Source: Ruegeria marisrubri (GTDB taxonomy: Bacteria > Pseudomonadota > Alphaproteobacteria > Rhodobacterales > Rhodobacteraceae). Taken from it: a DNA stretch of 64,000 nucleotides. The notes under the pieces are model-generated. The model was not told the DNA's origin. It saw only the letters and a program-made list of their open reading frames with translations, and made no database searches. The stretch lies in assembly GCF_001507595.1 (NCBI RefSeq), contig NZ_LQBQ01000001.1, positions 186,001 through 250,000 on the forward strand, read 5' to 3'. The translations under genes were made by a program, and so were the position numbers. Shown here piece by piece: positions 38,232 to 46,509 of this stretch (positions are counted from its first letter, which is position 1; the number at the start of each line of letters is the position of its first letter).

Positions 38232-39590
38232 TCAGACGTTGAGCAGCAGGTGCTCGCGCTCCCACGGCGAGATGACCTGCAGGAATTCCTCGTACTCGGA
38301 TCGTTTGACGATGCCGTAGACCCGGGCGAATTCCGGCCCCAGAACCTCGTGCAGGGCCTCGGCCCCATCGAACAGGTCCAGCGCCTGGCCCATGACCTGC
38401 GGGATATCGCCGTCGCCCTCGTAGGCGTCGCCATAGAACTGGCGGCGCGGGCGCTGCTCTTGCGTCAGGCCGAGATAGCCACAGGCCAGCGAGACCGCGA
38501 TGCCCAGATAGGGGTTGCAGTCCATGCCGGCGATGCGGTTCTCGATGCGGCGGCTTTCCGGCCCCGACAGGGGGATGCGGATGCCGGTGGTGCGGTTGTC
38601 GCGGCCCCATTCCAGATTGATCGGCGCGGCGTGGTCCTTCACGTAGCGGCGATACGAGTTCACATAGGGCGCCATCACCGCCAGACCGGCCGGCAGGTGG
38701 TTCTGCAACCCGGCGATGAAGTAGTAGAAGGCATCCGTTTCGCCGCCCTGCGGGCCGGAAAAGATGTTCTTGCCGGTTTCCATGTCCACGATCGAGTGGT
38801 GGATATGCATGGCCGAGCCCGGCTCGTCCTCGATCGGCTTGGCCATGAAGGTGGCAAAGCAGTTGTGACGCAGCGCCGCCTCGCGGATCAGGCGTTTGAA
38901 ATAGAACACCTCGTCGGCCAGTTTCACCGGATCGCCGTGCCGCATGTTGATTTCCAGCTGACCGGCGCCGCCTTCCTGGGTGATGCCGTCGATCTCGAAG
39001 CCCTGATGCTCGGCGAAATCATAGATGTCGTCGATCACCGGGCCGAATTCGTCCACCGCCGTCATCGAATAGGCCTGCCGCGCCGCGGCCGGGCGGCCCG
39101 AGCGGCCCATCATCGGCTCGATCTCCTTGGCGGGATCGACATTGCGGGCGACTAGATAGAACTCCATCTCGGGCGCCACGATCGGCTCCCACCCCTTGTC
39201 GCGATACAGCTGCACGACCCGCTTGAGCACGTTGCGCGGGCTGAAGGGGATCGGGACCTCGTCCCGGTCGTAGGCGTCGTGGATCACCTGCAGCGTCCAG
39301 TCGCCGGTCCACGGCGCGGCCGTGGCGGTCGAGAAATCGGGCTTCAGGATCATGTCCCGCTCGATGAACCCGTCCTCGCCGGCGGCCTCGCCCCAGTCGC
39401 CGGTGATGGTCTGATAGAAAATGCTGTCCGGAAGGTGGAAATAGGATTGCCGGGCGAATTTCGAGGCGGGCACGGCCTTGCCGCGGGCGATGCCGGGCAG
39501 GTCCGAGATGATACATTCCACCTCGTCCAGGCGGCGGTTCTCCAGATAGGCCTTGGCCGCCTCTGGCAGGTTGTCTTTCCAATCGGCCAT
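38232..39590 (-). CDS. puuA: Glutamine-synthetase-like gamma-glutamylamide ligase 1
   Basis: A 452-residue glutamine synthetase-fold ligase of the PuuA/GlnA3 type, which joins glutamate to an amine with ATP. Family marks: SDLPGIARGKAVP at the N-terminus, EMEFYLV and HIHHSIVD (metal and nucleotide ligands), NLEWGRDNRTTGIRIP. The true-GlnA adenylylation tyrosine region is absent. Start overlaps the amidotransferase stop by one base (TGATG), so the two are coupled. A second ligase lies 0.7 kb upstream; they may act on different amines. Confidence 0.88.
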   Translation of the reverse strand: MADWKDNLPEAAKAYLENRRLDEVECIISDLPGIARGKAVPASKFARQSYFHLPDSIFYQTITGDWGEAAGEDGFIERDMILKPDFSTATAAPWTGDWTLQVIHDAYDRDEVPIPFSPRNVLKRVVQLYRDKGWEPIVAPEMEFYLVARNVDPAKEIEPMMGRSGRPAAARQAYSMTAVDEFGPVIDDIYDFAEHQGFEIDGITQEGGAGQLEINMRHGDPVKLADEVFYFKRLIREAALRHNCFATFMAKPIEDEPGSAMHIHHSIVDMETGKNIFSGPQGGETDAFYYFIAGLQNHLPAGLAVMAPYVNSYRRYVKDHAAPINLEWGRDNRTTGIRIPLSGPESRRIENRIAGMDCNPYLGIAVSLACGYLGLTQEQRPRRQFYGDAYEGDGDIPQVMGQALDLFDGAEALHEVLGPEFARVYGIVKRSEYEEFLQVISPWEREHLLLNV

Positions 39591-40270
39591 CAGGCCCTCT
39601 CTTTCTTCAAAAAATCGGCCATGAAACGTGCGATTTCCGCGTTGTCATTGGGGCCGTCCTGTCGCTGTGCGGCTTCTTCCAGCAATGCGTCGGGGACCAC
39701 GCCCTTGCCGCGCGTGCGCATCAGCTCGGTGAGGAATTCGTTCGAGAACTCCGGGTGCGCCTGCACGGTCCAGATGGTGTCGCCATAGGCCACCATGGCG
39801 TTGCGGCAGAAGTCGTTGCTGCCCTGCACAACGGCCCCCTCGGGGAGTTCGGTGACCTGATCCTGATGCCACGCGTTCAGCGTGACCGTCTTGCCGTTCA
39901 GATCGTATTCGGTGCGCCCGACGGACCACCCGCCGGGGAATTTCTCGACCTTGCCGCCGAGGGCCTGGGCGATGATCTGGTGGCCAAAGCAGACGCCGAT
40001 CATCGGCTTGCCGCTGTCGCGGGTCTGGCGGATGAGGTCCTCCAGAGGGGGTATCCACGGGTGGTCCTCGTAGGCGCCATGGCGCGAGCCGGTGATCACC
40101 CAGCCGTCCGCGGCATCCGCGCTGTCGGGAAAGACTCCGTCAACCACCGAGTAGGTATCAAACGAAAACCCGTTGCCGTCCAGAAGGGAGCGGAACAGCT
40201 CGTGATATTCCCCGAATTTCTCGGTCATTGCCTCGGGGGCGTGGCCGGTTTGCAGAATTCCGATTTTCAT
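39590..40270 (-). CDS. Class I glutamine amidotransferase-like hydrolase
   Basis: A 226-residue protein with a single class-I amidotransferase domain: nucleophile C94 in GVCFGHQ (92-98) and the His-Glu pair in VQAHPEFSNEF near 172-174. It looks like the GMP-synthase-type amidotransferase subfamily rather than the Peptidase_C26 group of E. coli PuuD, but its place between gamma-glutamyl ligases suggests it hydrolyses a gamma-glutamyl amide. First gene of the unit that runs through puuA and puuB; a 14-bp palindrome covers its leader. Confidence 0.84.
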   Translation of the reverse strand: MKIGILQTGHAPEAMTEKFGEYHELFRSLLDGNGFSFDTYSVVDGVFPDSADAADGWVITGSRHGAYEDHPWIPPLEDLIRQTRDSGKPMIGVCFGHQIIAQALGGKVEKFPGGWSVGRTEYDLNGKTVTLNAWHQDQVTELPEGAVVQGSNDFCRNAMVAYGDTIWTVQAHPEFSNEFLTELMRTRGKGVVPDALLEEAAQRQDGPNDNAEIARFMADFLKKERA

Positions 40271-40279
40271 GGGTCACCA

Positions 40280-40293
40280 AATTTGATCAAATT
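40280..40293 (-). promoter_or_regulatory. Palindromic operator AATTTGATCAAATT
   Basis: A perfect 14-bp palindrome centred 16 bases upstream of the amidotransferase start. The same 12-bp core lies upstream of the second ligase gene at 41710-41721 and a 10-of-12 match lies upstream of the transporter at 45266. Position over the leader suggests repression. Confidence 0.7.
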
Positions 40294-40329
40294 GAACCTA
40301 GCCGAGTCCGTCCTGACGGGCAAGGGGGG

Positions 40330-41649
40330 TCATACCGCTTCGAGATAGCTCAGCCAGTGGGTCTCGGGCGGGCGCTCGGCAAAGCGCGCGATTTCCTGCC
40401 GCTTGGTCATGGCCATGTAGCGGATCAGGTCGCCGGGCAGAATGCGCGCGATCAAGGGGTCGGTTTCGAAGGCGGTGATGGCCGCGGCCCAGTCGGGGGC
40501 CAGCTGGGGCAGCCCGTCGATCTCGTAGGCGTTGCCGCTGATCGGTGCGGGCGGTTGCATCGCGTCCTCAATGCCGACCAGGGCCGCGCCCAGGACGACC
40601 GCCAGCATCAGGTAGGGGTTGATGTCGCCGCCCGCGACACGGTGCTCGATCCGGCGCGCGGCGGGCGCGCCGCCGGGAATGCGGATTGCGGCGGTGCGGT
40701 TTTCGTAGGCCCAGCAGGCCCCCGTGGGTGCATGGGCGCTGGGAACCAGCCGTTCGTAGGAGTTGCCATGCGGCGCAAAGATCAAGGTGCTGCCCGGCAT
40801 CGCCGCGAGGCACCCGGCAACGGCCGCGCGCAGCGTGTCGGTCCCCTCGGGGCCGCCATTGTCGAAGACGTTGTTTCCGTCCTTGTCCACGACCGAGAAA
40901 TGCACATGCATCCCGTTGCCGGCATCGTTGGCATAGGGCTTGGCCATGAAGGTCGCGGCAAAGCCGTGCTTGCGCGCCAGCCCGCGCACCAAGGCCTTGA
41001 ACAGCCAAGTATCATCGGCGCAGCGCATGGCGCTTTGGTGATTGAGGTTGATCTCGAACTGGCCGATGCCGGATTCGGAAATGGCCGTCTGGGCCGGGAT
41101 GCCCATCGCGGCGCAGCCGTCGTAAAGCTCGGTGAAAAAGGCATCGAAGGCGTCCATTTCCGCCATGGACAGAACGGCCTCGCCCGCCAGTCGGCGCTTG
41201 GTGACCGGGTTCAGCGGCGGTTGCGGGTGGTCGCCCGAGGCGTCCATCAGGGTGAACTCCAGCTCGGTCGCGGCGATCACCGACCAGCCGCGCGCGGCGT
41301 AGCGGTCCAGCACTGCGGACAGGGCATGGCGCGGGTCGCCCGCAAAGGGCGTGCCGGCATCGTCATGCAGGGCCATGGGCACGAGCGCGGTCGGCGTTGC
41401 CAGCCAGGGCATCGGGACCGGACCCCGGTCGGTCGGCAGCAGAACGCCATCGGCGTCGCCGGATTCGAAGACCAGCGGACTGCCGTCGATATCCGCCCCC
41501 CAGAGGTCCACGTTCAGTGCCGAGAACGGCATCCGCACCGCGCCCTTGTCCAGCTTTTCCGCATAGGACGGCGGCACGCGCTTGCCGCGCATCTGGCCGT
41601 TGAGATCGCAGGCGGCGACGCGGAATGTGTGCAGGGTGCTGAGGTCCAT
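40330..41649 (-). CDS. Glutamine-synthetase-like gamma-glutamylamide ligase 2
   Basis: A 439-residue ligase of the same PuuA-type family but clearly distinct from its neighbour. Marks: ACDLNGQMRGKRVP at the start, ELEFTLMD, HVHFSVVD and AYENRTAAIRIP. The GDINPYLMLA segment is shared with the paralogue. Start at 41649 has GGAGACC upstream and matches the family; the frame is open for 20 more codons. Separated from the amidotransferase gene by 59 bases that hold an operator, so it may be transcribed separately. Amine substrate unknown. Confidence 0.86.
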   Translation of the reverse strand: MDLSTLHTFRVAACDLNGQMRGKRVPPSYAEKLDKGAVRMPFSALNVDLWGADIDGSPLVFESGDADGVLLPTDRGPVPMPWLATPTALVPMALHDDAGTPFAGDPRHALSAVLDRYAARGWSVIAATELEFTLMDASGDHPQPPLNPVTKRRLAGEAVLSMAEMDAFDAFFTELYDGCAAMGIPAQTAISESGIGQFEINLNHQSAMRCADDTWLFKALVRGLARKHGFAATFMAKPYANDAGNGMHVHFSVVDKDGNNVFDNGGPEGTDTLRAAVAGCLAAMPGSTLIFAPHGNSYERLVPSAHAPTGACWAYENRTAAIRIPGGAPAARRIEHRVAGGDINPYLMLAVVLGAALVGIEDAMQPPAPISGNAYEIDGLPQLAPDWAAAITAFETDPLIARILPGDLIRYMAMTKRQEIARFAERPPETHWLSYLEAV

Positions 41650-41709
41650 GAGGGGTCTCCGTTGTTCCTGGAGATGAGATGTAGCCGAGGCGCAAAGACT
41701 TGTCATCAT

Positions 41710-41721
41710 ATTTGATCAAAT
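41710..41721 (-). promoter_or_regulatory. Palindromic operator ATTTGATCAAAT
   Basis: A perfect 12-bp palindrome 61 bases upstream of the second ligase gene, identical in its core to the one at 40280-40293. Shared by two transcription units of the amine cluster, so probably a regulator's binding site (inference). Confidence 0.7.
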
Positions 41722-41798
41722 TTTCTCGACGCCTGAGATCACATGGCAGGCAGGGAATTGACCGTTTTGTCATGGGTCCGGCGGCGGGTTCTTCCGTT

Positions 41799-41841
41799 TT
41801 GTACAAAAGAAAAAGCCTGCGCGGCCGGGGCCTGCGCAGGC
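41799..41841 (-). terminator. Rho-independent terminator of the amino-acid ABC operon
   Basis: On the minus strand GCCTGCGC pairs with GCGCAGGC and is followed by TTTTTCTTTT. It is 20 bases past the stop of the last permease gene and separates the transporter from the ligase gene. Confidence 0.82.
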
Positions 41842-41861
41842 GATTTTCCGGTGGGCGGACC

Positions 41862-42668
41862 TCAGCGCGCCAGGTTCAGGCGGAACCGCATCCTGGCGCG
41901 TCTGGCGGCGGGCAGGTGCCGGTTCAGCCGCTTGTTCACCAGCCCGAACACCCCCACGATCGCCAGCGTCAGCAGGATGAAGTAGAAGGCCAGGATCGGG
42001 TAGGGGATGAACGGGTTGAAGGTCTTGTCCGCGAAATAGCTGGCGTAATAGAGCGCATCGCCACGTTGCTGCCAGGCGGGGAAGGCCGAGAAGAAGACCA
42101 GCGTGGTGGCGTGGAACAGGAAGATCGCCTCGTTCGTGTAGGCGGGCCAAGCCAGCCGCAGCATGGTGGGCCAGACGATCCGGCGGAAGCGCGACCAGCC
42201 GGACATGCCATAGGCGTCCGCGGCCTCGAGGTCACCCTTGGGGATCGAGCGCAGCGCGCCGTAGAAGATCTCGCCCGAATAGGCCGCCGTGTTCAGGAAC
42301 AGGACGATCAGCGCGCCCAGCCACGCGGCGGTGAAGGCGTCGAACATCGGGTAGGTCTTCTTGAGCGACAGGAAGAAGAAATAGGCGAAGAAGAACTGGA
42401 TGAAGAGCGGCGAGCCCCGGAACACGAAGATGAACCACTCGGACGGCTTGCGCAGCAGCGGGTTGGCTGACGCCTTGCCCAGGGCCAGCGCGGTGGCCAG
42501 GAAAAAGCCGGTGGCCAGCGCCATGACGCCGAAATAGATGTTCCAGATCATCCCCGAGCCGATCAGGGTGAAATGCTCGCACAGGGTGTAGTCGCCCTTG
42601 GGCAGCAGCCGCTCGCCGATGCCGATGGAACGCAGGCCGTAGTCCTGGATGGTCTGCAAGCAGCTCAT
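41862..42668 (-). CDS. ABC transporter permease (HisM type)
   Basis: A 268-residue inner-membrane permease of the His/Glu/Gln/Arg/opine family. About five membrane helices and the EAA loop AADAYGMSGWSRFRRIVWP near 145-165, which contacts the ATPase. The PS residue pattern (FVFRGSPLFIQFFFAYF) marks the conserved pore region. Its ATG overlaps the stop of the partner permease by four bases. Last gene of a four-gene importer operon. Substrate probably a basic amino acid or an amine, judged from context. Confidence 0.88.
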   Translation of the reverse strand: MSCLQTIQDYGLRSIGIGERLLPKGDYTLCEHFTLIGSGMIWNIYFGVMALATGFFLATALALGKASANPLLRKPSEWFIFVFRGSPLFIQFFFAYFFFLSLKKTYPMFDAFTAAWLGALIVLFLNTAAYSGEIFYGALRSIPKGDLEAADAYGMSGWSRFRRIVWPTMLRLAWPAYTNEAIFLFHATTLVFFSAFPAWQQRGDALYYASYFADKTFNPFIPYPILAFYFILLTLAIVGVFGLVNKRLNRHLPAARRARMRFRLNLAR

Positions 42669-43552
42669 TGGGTGGTCTCCTTGCGCAGCAGTTCACCGGC
42701 GGCGGTGGCCTGGCCGTGCGACAGTTTCCGCATCAGCCGTTCCAGCCCGATTTCCGAAACGCGGGTCATGGCCAGGTAGAAGATCAGCAGGAACAGGAAA
42801 TACCACATGCGCCAGTCGCCATGCGGATAGTCGGTGAAGCGCGAGGTCTTGGTGCCGCCCAGCTCGCGCGCCCAATAGACGATGTCCTCGATCCCCAGCA
42901 GGAACAGCAGCGGCGTGGCCTTGATCAGCACCATCCACAGGTTCGACAGGCCGGGCAGGGCATAGACCCACATCTGCGGCACGAGGATGCGCCAGAAGGT
43001 CTGGCGGCGGCTCATGCCATAGGCCTCGGCGGTTTCGAGCTGGGCGTGGGGCACGGCGCGCATGCCGCCGAACAGGACGTTGGCGGCAAAGGCGCCGAAG
43101 ACGATGGAAAAGGTGATGACGGCCAGGAAGAAGCCATAGGTTTCGTGCACCCATTCGGGCGCGGTGCCCAGCGGCAGCTTGGCCTGAGGGCAGACCAGGA
43201 AATCGTTGCCCTGCCGGATCGGATCGGTCCAGTCGGGGCAGAACATCTGGTGGCGCGTCCATTCGAACGCCTGGTCCAGCGCGATCACGAAGAACAGGAA
43301 AAAGGCGATGTCGGGCACGCCGCGGACGATCGCGATATATCCCTTGCCCAGCCATCCCAGCGGCGGGAAATGCGACCGGGCCGCCATCGCTCCGGCAAAA
43401 CCGAAGGCCAGGGCCACCGGCGCCGTGACGGCGAGCAGGACCAGGACCTTCACGAAGGACATGTAGAACGACATGTGGACGCCGTTGGTCAGGTAGCACG
43501 AGAACCAACGGAAGGTGCCGAGCGTGTCGGGATCAGCGCAGTAGGAGAACAT
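42665..43552 (-). CDS. ABC transporter permease (HisQ type)
   Basis: A 295-residue permease, longer than typical because of an inserted loop (about 95-140, DQAFEWTRHQMFCPDW and following). Membrane helices flank the EAA loop ETAEAYGMSRRQTFWRILVP near 173-192. The VRGVPDIAFFLFF segment is the conserved pore-lining helix. The start at 43552 matches the family; upstream codons in frame are not similar. It pairs with the HisM-type permease to form the channel. Confidence 0.87.
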   Translation of the reverse strand: MFSYCADPDTLGTFRWFSCYLTNGVHMSFYMSFVKVLVLLAVTAPVALAFGFAGAMAARSHFPPLGWLGKGYIAIVRGVPDIAFFLFFVIALDQAFEWTRHQMFCPDWTDPIRQGNDFLVCPQAKLPLGTAPEWVHETYGFFLAVITFSIVFGAFAANVLFGGMRAVPHAQLETAEAYGMSRRQTFWRILVPQMWVYALPGLSNLWMVLIKATPLLFLLGIEDIVYWARELGGTKTSRFTDYPHGDWRMWYFLFLLIFYLAMTRVSEIGLERLMRKLSHGQATAAGELLRKETTQ

Positions 43553-43639
43553 TGGTGGGCCTTTGCGGGCGTCAGATCGGGCCGGATGCGGCGCTCTGAT
43601 GGTGGGCCCGCCACGGGGGCGGGCCCACACGGGATGGTC

Positions 43640-44365
43640 TTATTCGTAAACCGGAACCTCGTCGCCGAACCACTTGCGGATCAGTTCGTTCAGCGAGCCG
43701 TCTTCCTTCATCGAGGTGATGGCCGCGTCGAACTTGGCGCGCAGTTCGCCGTCGGATTCACGCAGGCCCATGCCGACGCCGCCGCCCAGCGGAACGTCGT
43801 CACCCACGAACATCAGCTCGCCGTTCGATTCCTCGACGATCGGCACCAGGTAGTCCTTGTCGGCGAAGACGGCATCGGCCTCGCCGTTGCGGACGGCCGC
43901 GATGGTTTCCTCGGGGGTTGCGAATTCCACCAGGGTGGCGCCGCTCTCGGCGATGTAGCCGGCCTGGATGGTCGCGGTCTGGGCTGCGACCACGCCGCCT
44001 TTCAGGTCCACGTCCTCAGACGCCGCGGCATAGGCCGAGGCGGTCGGCGGGATGTAGTCCTGCGTGAAGTCGATGACCTCGTCGCGCTCGTCGGTGATCG
44101 ACATGCCGGCGATGATGGTGTCGTAGTTGCCCGACACCAGGTTCGGAATGATCGAATCCCAGTCGTTCTTGACCCATTCGCAGGTCAGCTCGGCGCGCTT
44201 GCACAGCTCGTCGCCCAGTTCACGCTCGAAGCCGTCGATCTCGCCGGCGTCATTGATGAAGTTGTACGGAGGGTAGGCGCCCTCGGTGCCCATGCGCACG
44301 GTCTGGGCCATGGCCATGCCCGAGACGAGCGCCAGTGCCGCTGTGGTCAGAATCAGGTTCTTCAT
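43640..44365 (-). CDS. ABC transporter substrate-binding protein
   Basis: A 241-residue periplasmic binding protein of the lysine-arginine-ornithine / SBP_bac_3 family. Signal peptide is residues 1-20 (MKNLILTTAALALVSGMAMA). The ligand-pocket signature GTEGAYPPYNF and EIDGFERELGDELC follow, then DWDSIIPNLVSGNYD and GMSITDERDEVIDFT. The pocket Asp/Glu residues and the neighbouring ligases suggest a cationic amine or amino acid. Between the ATPase (32 bases) and permease genes (87 bases). Confidence 0.9.
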   Translation of the reverse strand: MKNLILTTAALALVSGMAMAQTVRMGTEGAYPPYNFINDAGEIDGFERELGDELCKRAELTCEWVKNDWDSIIPNLVSGNYDTIIAGMSITDERDEVIDFTQDYIPPTASAYAAASEDVDLKGGVVAAQTATIQAGYIAESGATLVEFATPEETIAAVRNGEADAVFADKDYLVPIVEESNGELMFVGDDVPLGGGVGMGLRESDGELRAKFDAAITSMKEDGSLNELIRKWFGDEVPVYE

Positions 44366-44397
44366 TTGTTACTCCCCTGTTTGGTTGTGTTCTGAGG

Positions 44398-45174
44398 TTA
44401 TGCCGCCATCGTGGCGGAAAGAAAGCCCTGAAGTCGCTGGGATTCCGGGGCGGTGAAGATGTCTTCGGGCGCGCCTTCTTCTTCGATCAGGCCCTGGTGC
44501 AGGAACACGACGTGGCTGGAAATGTCGGCCGCCATCTTCATGTCGTGGGTCACGATGATCATGGTGCGGCCCTCGGCGGCCAGATCCTTGATCACCTTGA
44601 TCACTTCCTGTTCCAGTTCCGGGTCGAGCGCCGAGGTCGGTTCGTCGAACAGCAGCGCCTCGGGCTCCATGCAGAGCGCGCGGGCGATGGCGGCGCGCTG
44701 TTGCTGGCCGCCCGACAGCTGCGCCGGGTAGTTGTCGCACTTGTCGCCGATGCCGACCTTGTCCAGGTAGCGGCGGGCGCTGTCCTCGACCTCGGCGCGG
44801 TCGCGGCCCAGCACGGTGACCGGCGCTTCCATCACGTTCTGCAGGATGGTCATGTGCGCCCACAGGTTGAACTGCTGGAACACCATCGACAGGTTGGTGC
44901 GGATGCGCAGCACCTGTTTCGGGTCGGCCGGGCGGCGGTTCAGCCCCGAGCCGGTCCAGCGCACCGGTTCGCCCTTGAACAGGATTTCGCCTTCCTGGCT
45001 GTCCTCGAGCAGGTTGCAGCAGCGCAGCAGCGTCGATTTGCCCGATCCGGACGAGCCGATCAGCGAGACGACGTCGCCGCGGTGGGCGGTGATGTCCACC
45101 CCCTTGAGGACTTCGAGCTGACCAAAGCTTTTGTGGAGGTTCTTGATCTCGATGACGGGTACGGTGTCGGTCAC
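44398..45174 (-). CDS. ABC transporter ATP-binding protein (HisP type)
   Basis: A 258-residue ATPase of polar amino acid importers. Walker A GSSGSGKST (40-48), signature LSGGQQQRAAIARAL near 158-172, Walker B LLFDEPTSALD and the switch His in IIVTHDMKMAAD. The start is a GTG at 45174; no strong ribosome-binding site is visible and the frame remains open upstream, so the start is the family-consistent choice. First gene of the importer operon. Confidence 0.9.
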   Translation of the reverse strand: MTDTVPVIEIKNLHKSFGQLEVLKGVDITAHRGDVVSLIGSSGSGKSTLLRCCNLLEDSQEGEILFKGEPVRWTGSGLNRRPADPKQVLRIRTNLSMVFQQFNLWAHMTILQNVMEAPVTVLGRDRAEVEDSARRYLDKVGIGDKCDNYPAQLSGGQQQRAAIARALCMEPEALLFDEPTSALDPELEQEVIKVIKDLAAEGRTMIIVTHDMKMAADISSHVVFLHQGLIEEEGAPEDIFTAPESQRLQGFLSATMAA

Positions 45175-45265
45175 GGTCTGTCCGGGCGTTGTTGGCGTTG
45201 TTGGTCCGGTACTAGGACTGAAATTCGAGGTCAATGCAATGCGCAAATGAAAAGAACGGCCGGGG

Positions 45266-45277
45266 AATTGACCAAAT
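45266..45277 (-). promoter_or_regulatory. Degenerate copy of the amine-cluster palindrome
   Basis: AATTGACCAAAT matches the ATTTGATCAAAT operator at 10 of 12 positions and lies 92 bases upstream of the ABC ATPase start. It is a candidate third site that would put the importer under the same regulator. Confidence 0.35.
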
Positions 45278-45302
45278 CGGCCAGAGGCGGTGGCCGAAGT
45301 GG

Positions 45303-46055
45303 TCAAGGTTTGGGCAGAAACGCCTCGGGCCCGGGCGGGGTTGGAACGGCCAGGTAGGTTTCCGCAGGGATATCCACCAGTTGCCGGATATGGAGCCTGT
45401 CGCGGTGCTGTGGCGGCAGGTCGTCGATGGCCCGGCGGACGGCGTCGGCGACGGCTGTCGCGTCGCGCGCGGGTGACGTGACGTAGGGCAGGGTGGGCGT
45501 GGGCGTTGTGCGCCCGGCCTCGCGCAGTTGCGTGCCCAGATCCGTGTGTTCCTTGAGCAGTTCCCATGTCAGCGCGTCGAGCGCGGCCAGGTCGGCGCGG
45601 CCGTCGGCCACCGCCTGGGCCGAGCGGGCGTGGCCGCCGGACTGCAGCAGCGCGCGCGGTTTCAGCCCGAGCCCGGCAAGATGCGTGATCGGGGCGGCCC
45701 AGCCGGATTGGGACAGCGCCTCGTTATAGGCGAAACTGCCCTGGGCGAGGTCGTTCAGGTCGCGGTCGTCCCCGGCGCGGGCGACGAAGACCGAGCAGTA
45801 ATAGCCGGGCGGGCAGCCGGGCAGGCCGTAGTCGGGGGTGCCGACCAGTTGCACCCTGCCGTGCAGCCGGGTGCGGTAGGGCATCCCGCAGGTCTGGGCA
45901 AAGACCAGATCCGGGTCCTGCCAGATGTCCCAGAAATCGCGGTCGCGGGTCAGGCGAGCGGGGCCGTCGCCCAGATGGGTGCGAATCAACTCCCAGAACC
46001 GGTCGTTCGAGGATTGCAGCGGCGGCATGTCATACATGCCCAGCATCGCCGTCAT
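45303..46055 (-). CDS. PhnD-like binding-protein domain without signal peptide
   Basis: A 250-residue protein of the phosphate/phosphonate-binding (PhnD-like) fold, with LGMYDMPPLQ at the start, FAQTCGMPYRT, YYCSVFVARAGDD, SFAYNEALSQSGW and HARSAQAVADGRADLAALDA. It starts directly in the first strand with no signal peptide, unlike a normal periplasmic receptor, so it is probably cytoplasmic or wrongly named by fold. It overlaps the terB gene upstream by four bases. No permease is nearby. Role unknown. Confidence 0.75.
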   Translation of the reverse strand: MTAMLGMYDMPPLQSSNDRFWELIRTHLGDGPARLTRDRDFWDIWQDPDLVFAQTCGMPYRTRLHGRVQLVGTPDYGLPGCPPGYYCSVFVARAGDDRDLNDLAQGSFAYNEALSQSGWAAPITHLAGLGLKPRALLQSGGHARSAQAVADGRADLAALDALTWELLKEHTDLGTQLREAGRTTPTPTLPYVTSPARDATAVADAVRRAIDDLPPQHRDRLHIRQLVDIPAETYLAVPTPPGPEAFLPKP

Positions 46056-46489
46056 TCGCGGGCCGCCTTTTGCCGCGCCAGCGCCGAATCGCGGTCGTTC
46101 ACGCCCAGCAGGCTGGCGACCAGCCGCAGCAGCGAATCCTCTTCCTTGGCGCGTTCGCCATCGGCTAGCACCACCGACCACAGAGCCTCGACCACCGCGC
46201 GGCGGTCTTCGTAGGGAACGGCGTCCTTGATCGCGCGGGTGAAACGGACCGTGTCGGGGGCCTCGGCCTCGAGTTCCTCGGCGCGGGCGCGCAGGGCGGT
46301 GGCCTCGAACGGGCTCAGGCCGTAGCGGCGGGCGGTGATGCGGTCGATCCGGGCCTTCTCGGCATCGGCATAGTCATTGTCCGACCGGGCGATCCGCACC
46401 AGCAGGGCGGTCAGGGCAAGCCGGGCGTCCTCGTCGGCCAGAGGCGCGGGCTGGGGCTGGGTCAGCCGGGATATGAAATCGCGAAACAT
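46052..46489 (-). CDS. TerB-family protein (copy B)
   Basis: A 145-residue all-helical TerB-like protein with the repeated pattern ALTALLVRIARSDNDY and VEALWSVVLADGERAKEE, two acidic helices that in TerB bind metal. It is a paralogue of the gene immediately upstream (20 bases). TerB domains occur in tellurite-resistance and stress systems but also alone; no other ter gene is present. It ends overlapping the PhnD-like gene. Confidence 0.8.
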   Translation of the reverse strand: MFRDFISRLTQPQPAPLADEDARLALTALLVRIARSDNDYADAEKARIDRITARRYGLSPFEATALRARAEELEAEAPDTVRFTRAIKDAVPYEDRRAVVEALWSVVLADGERAKEEDSLLRLVASLLGVNDRDSALARQKAARE

Positions 46490-46509
46490 ATGAGGGATAT
46501 AGACCGTGG

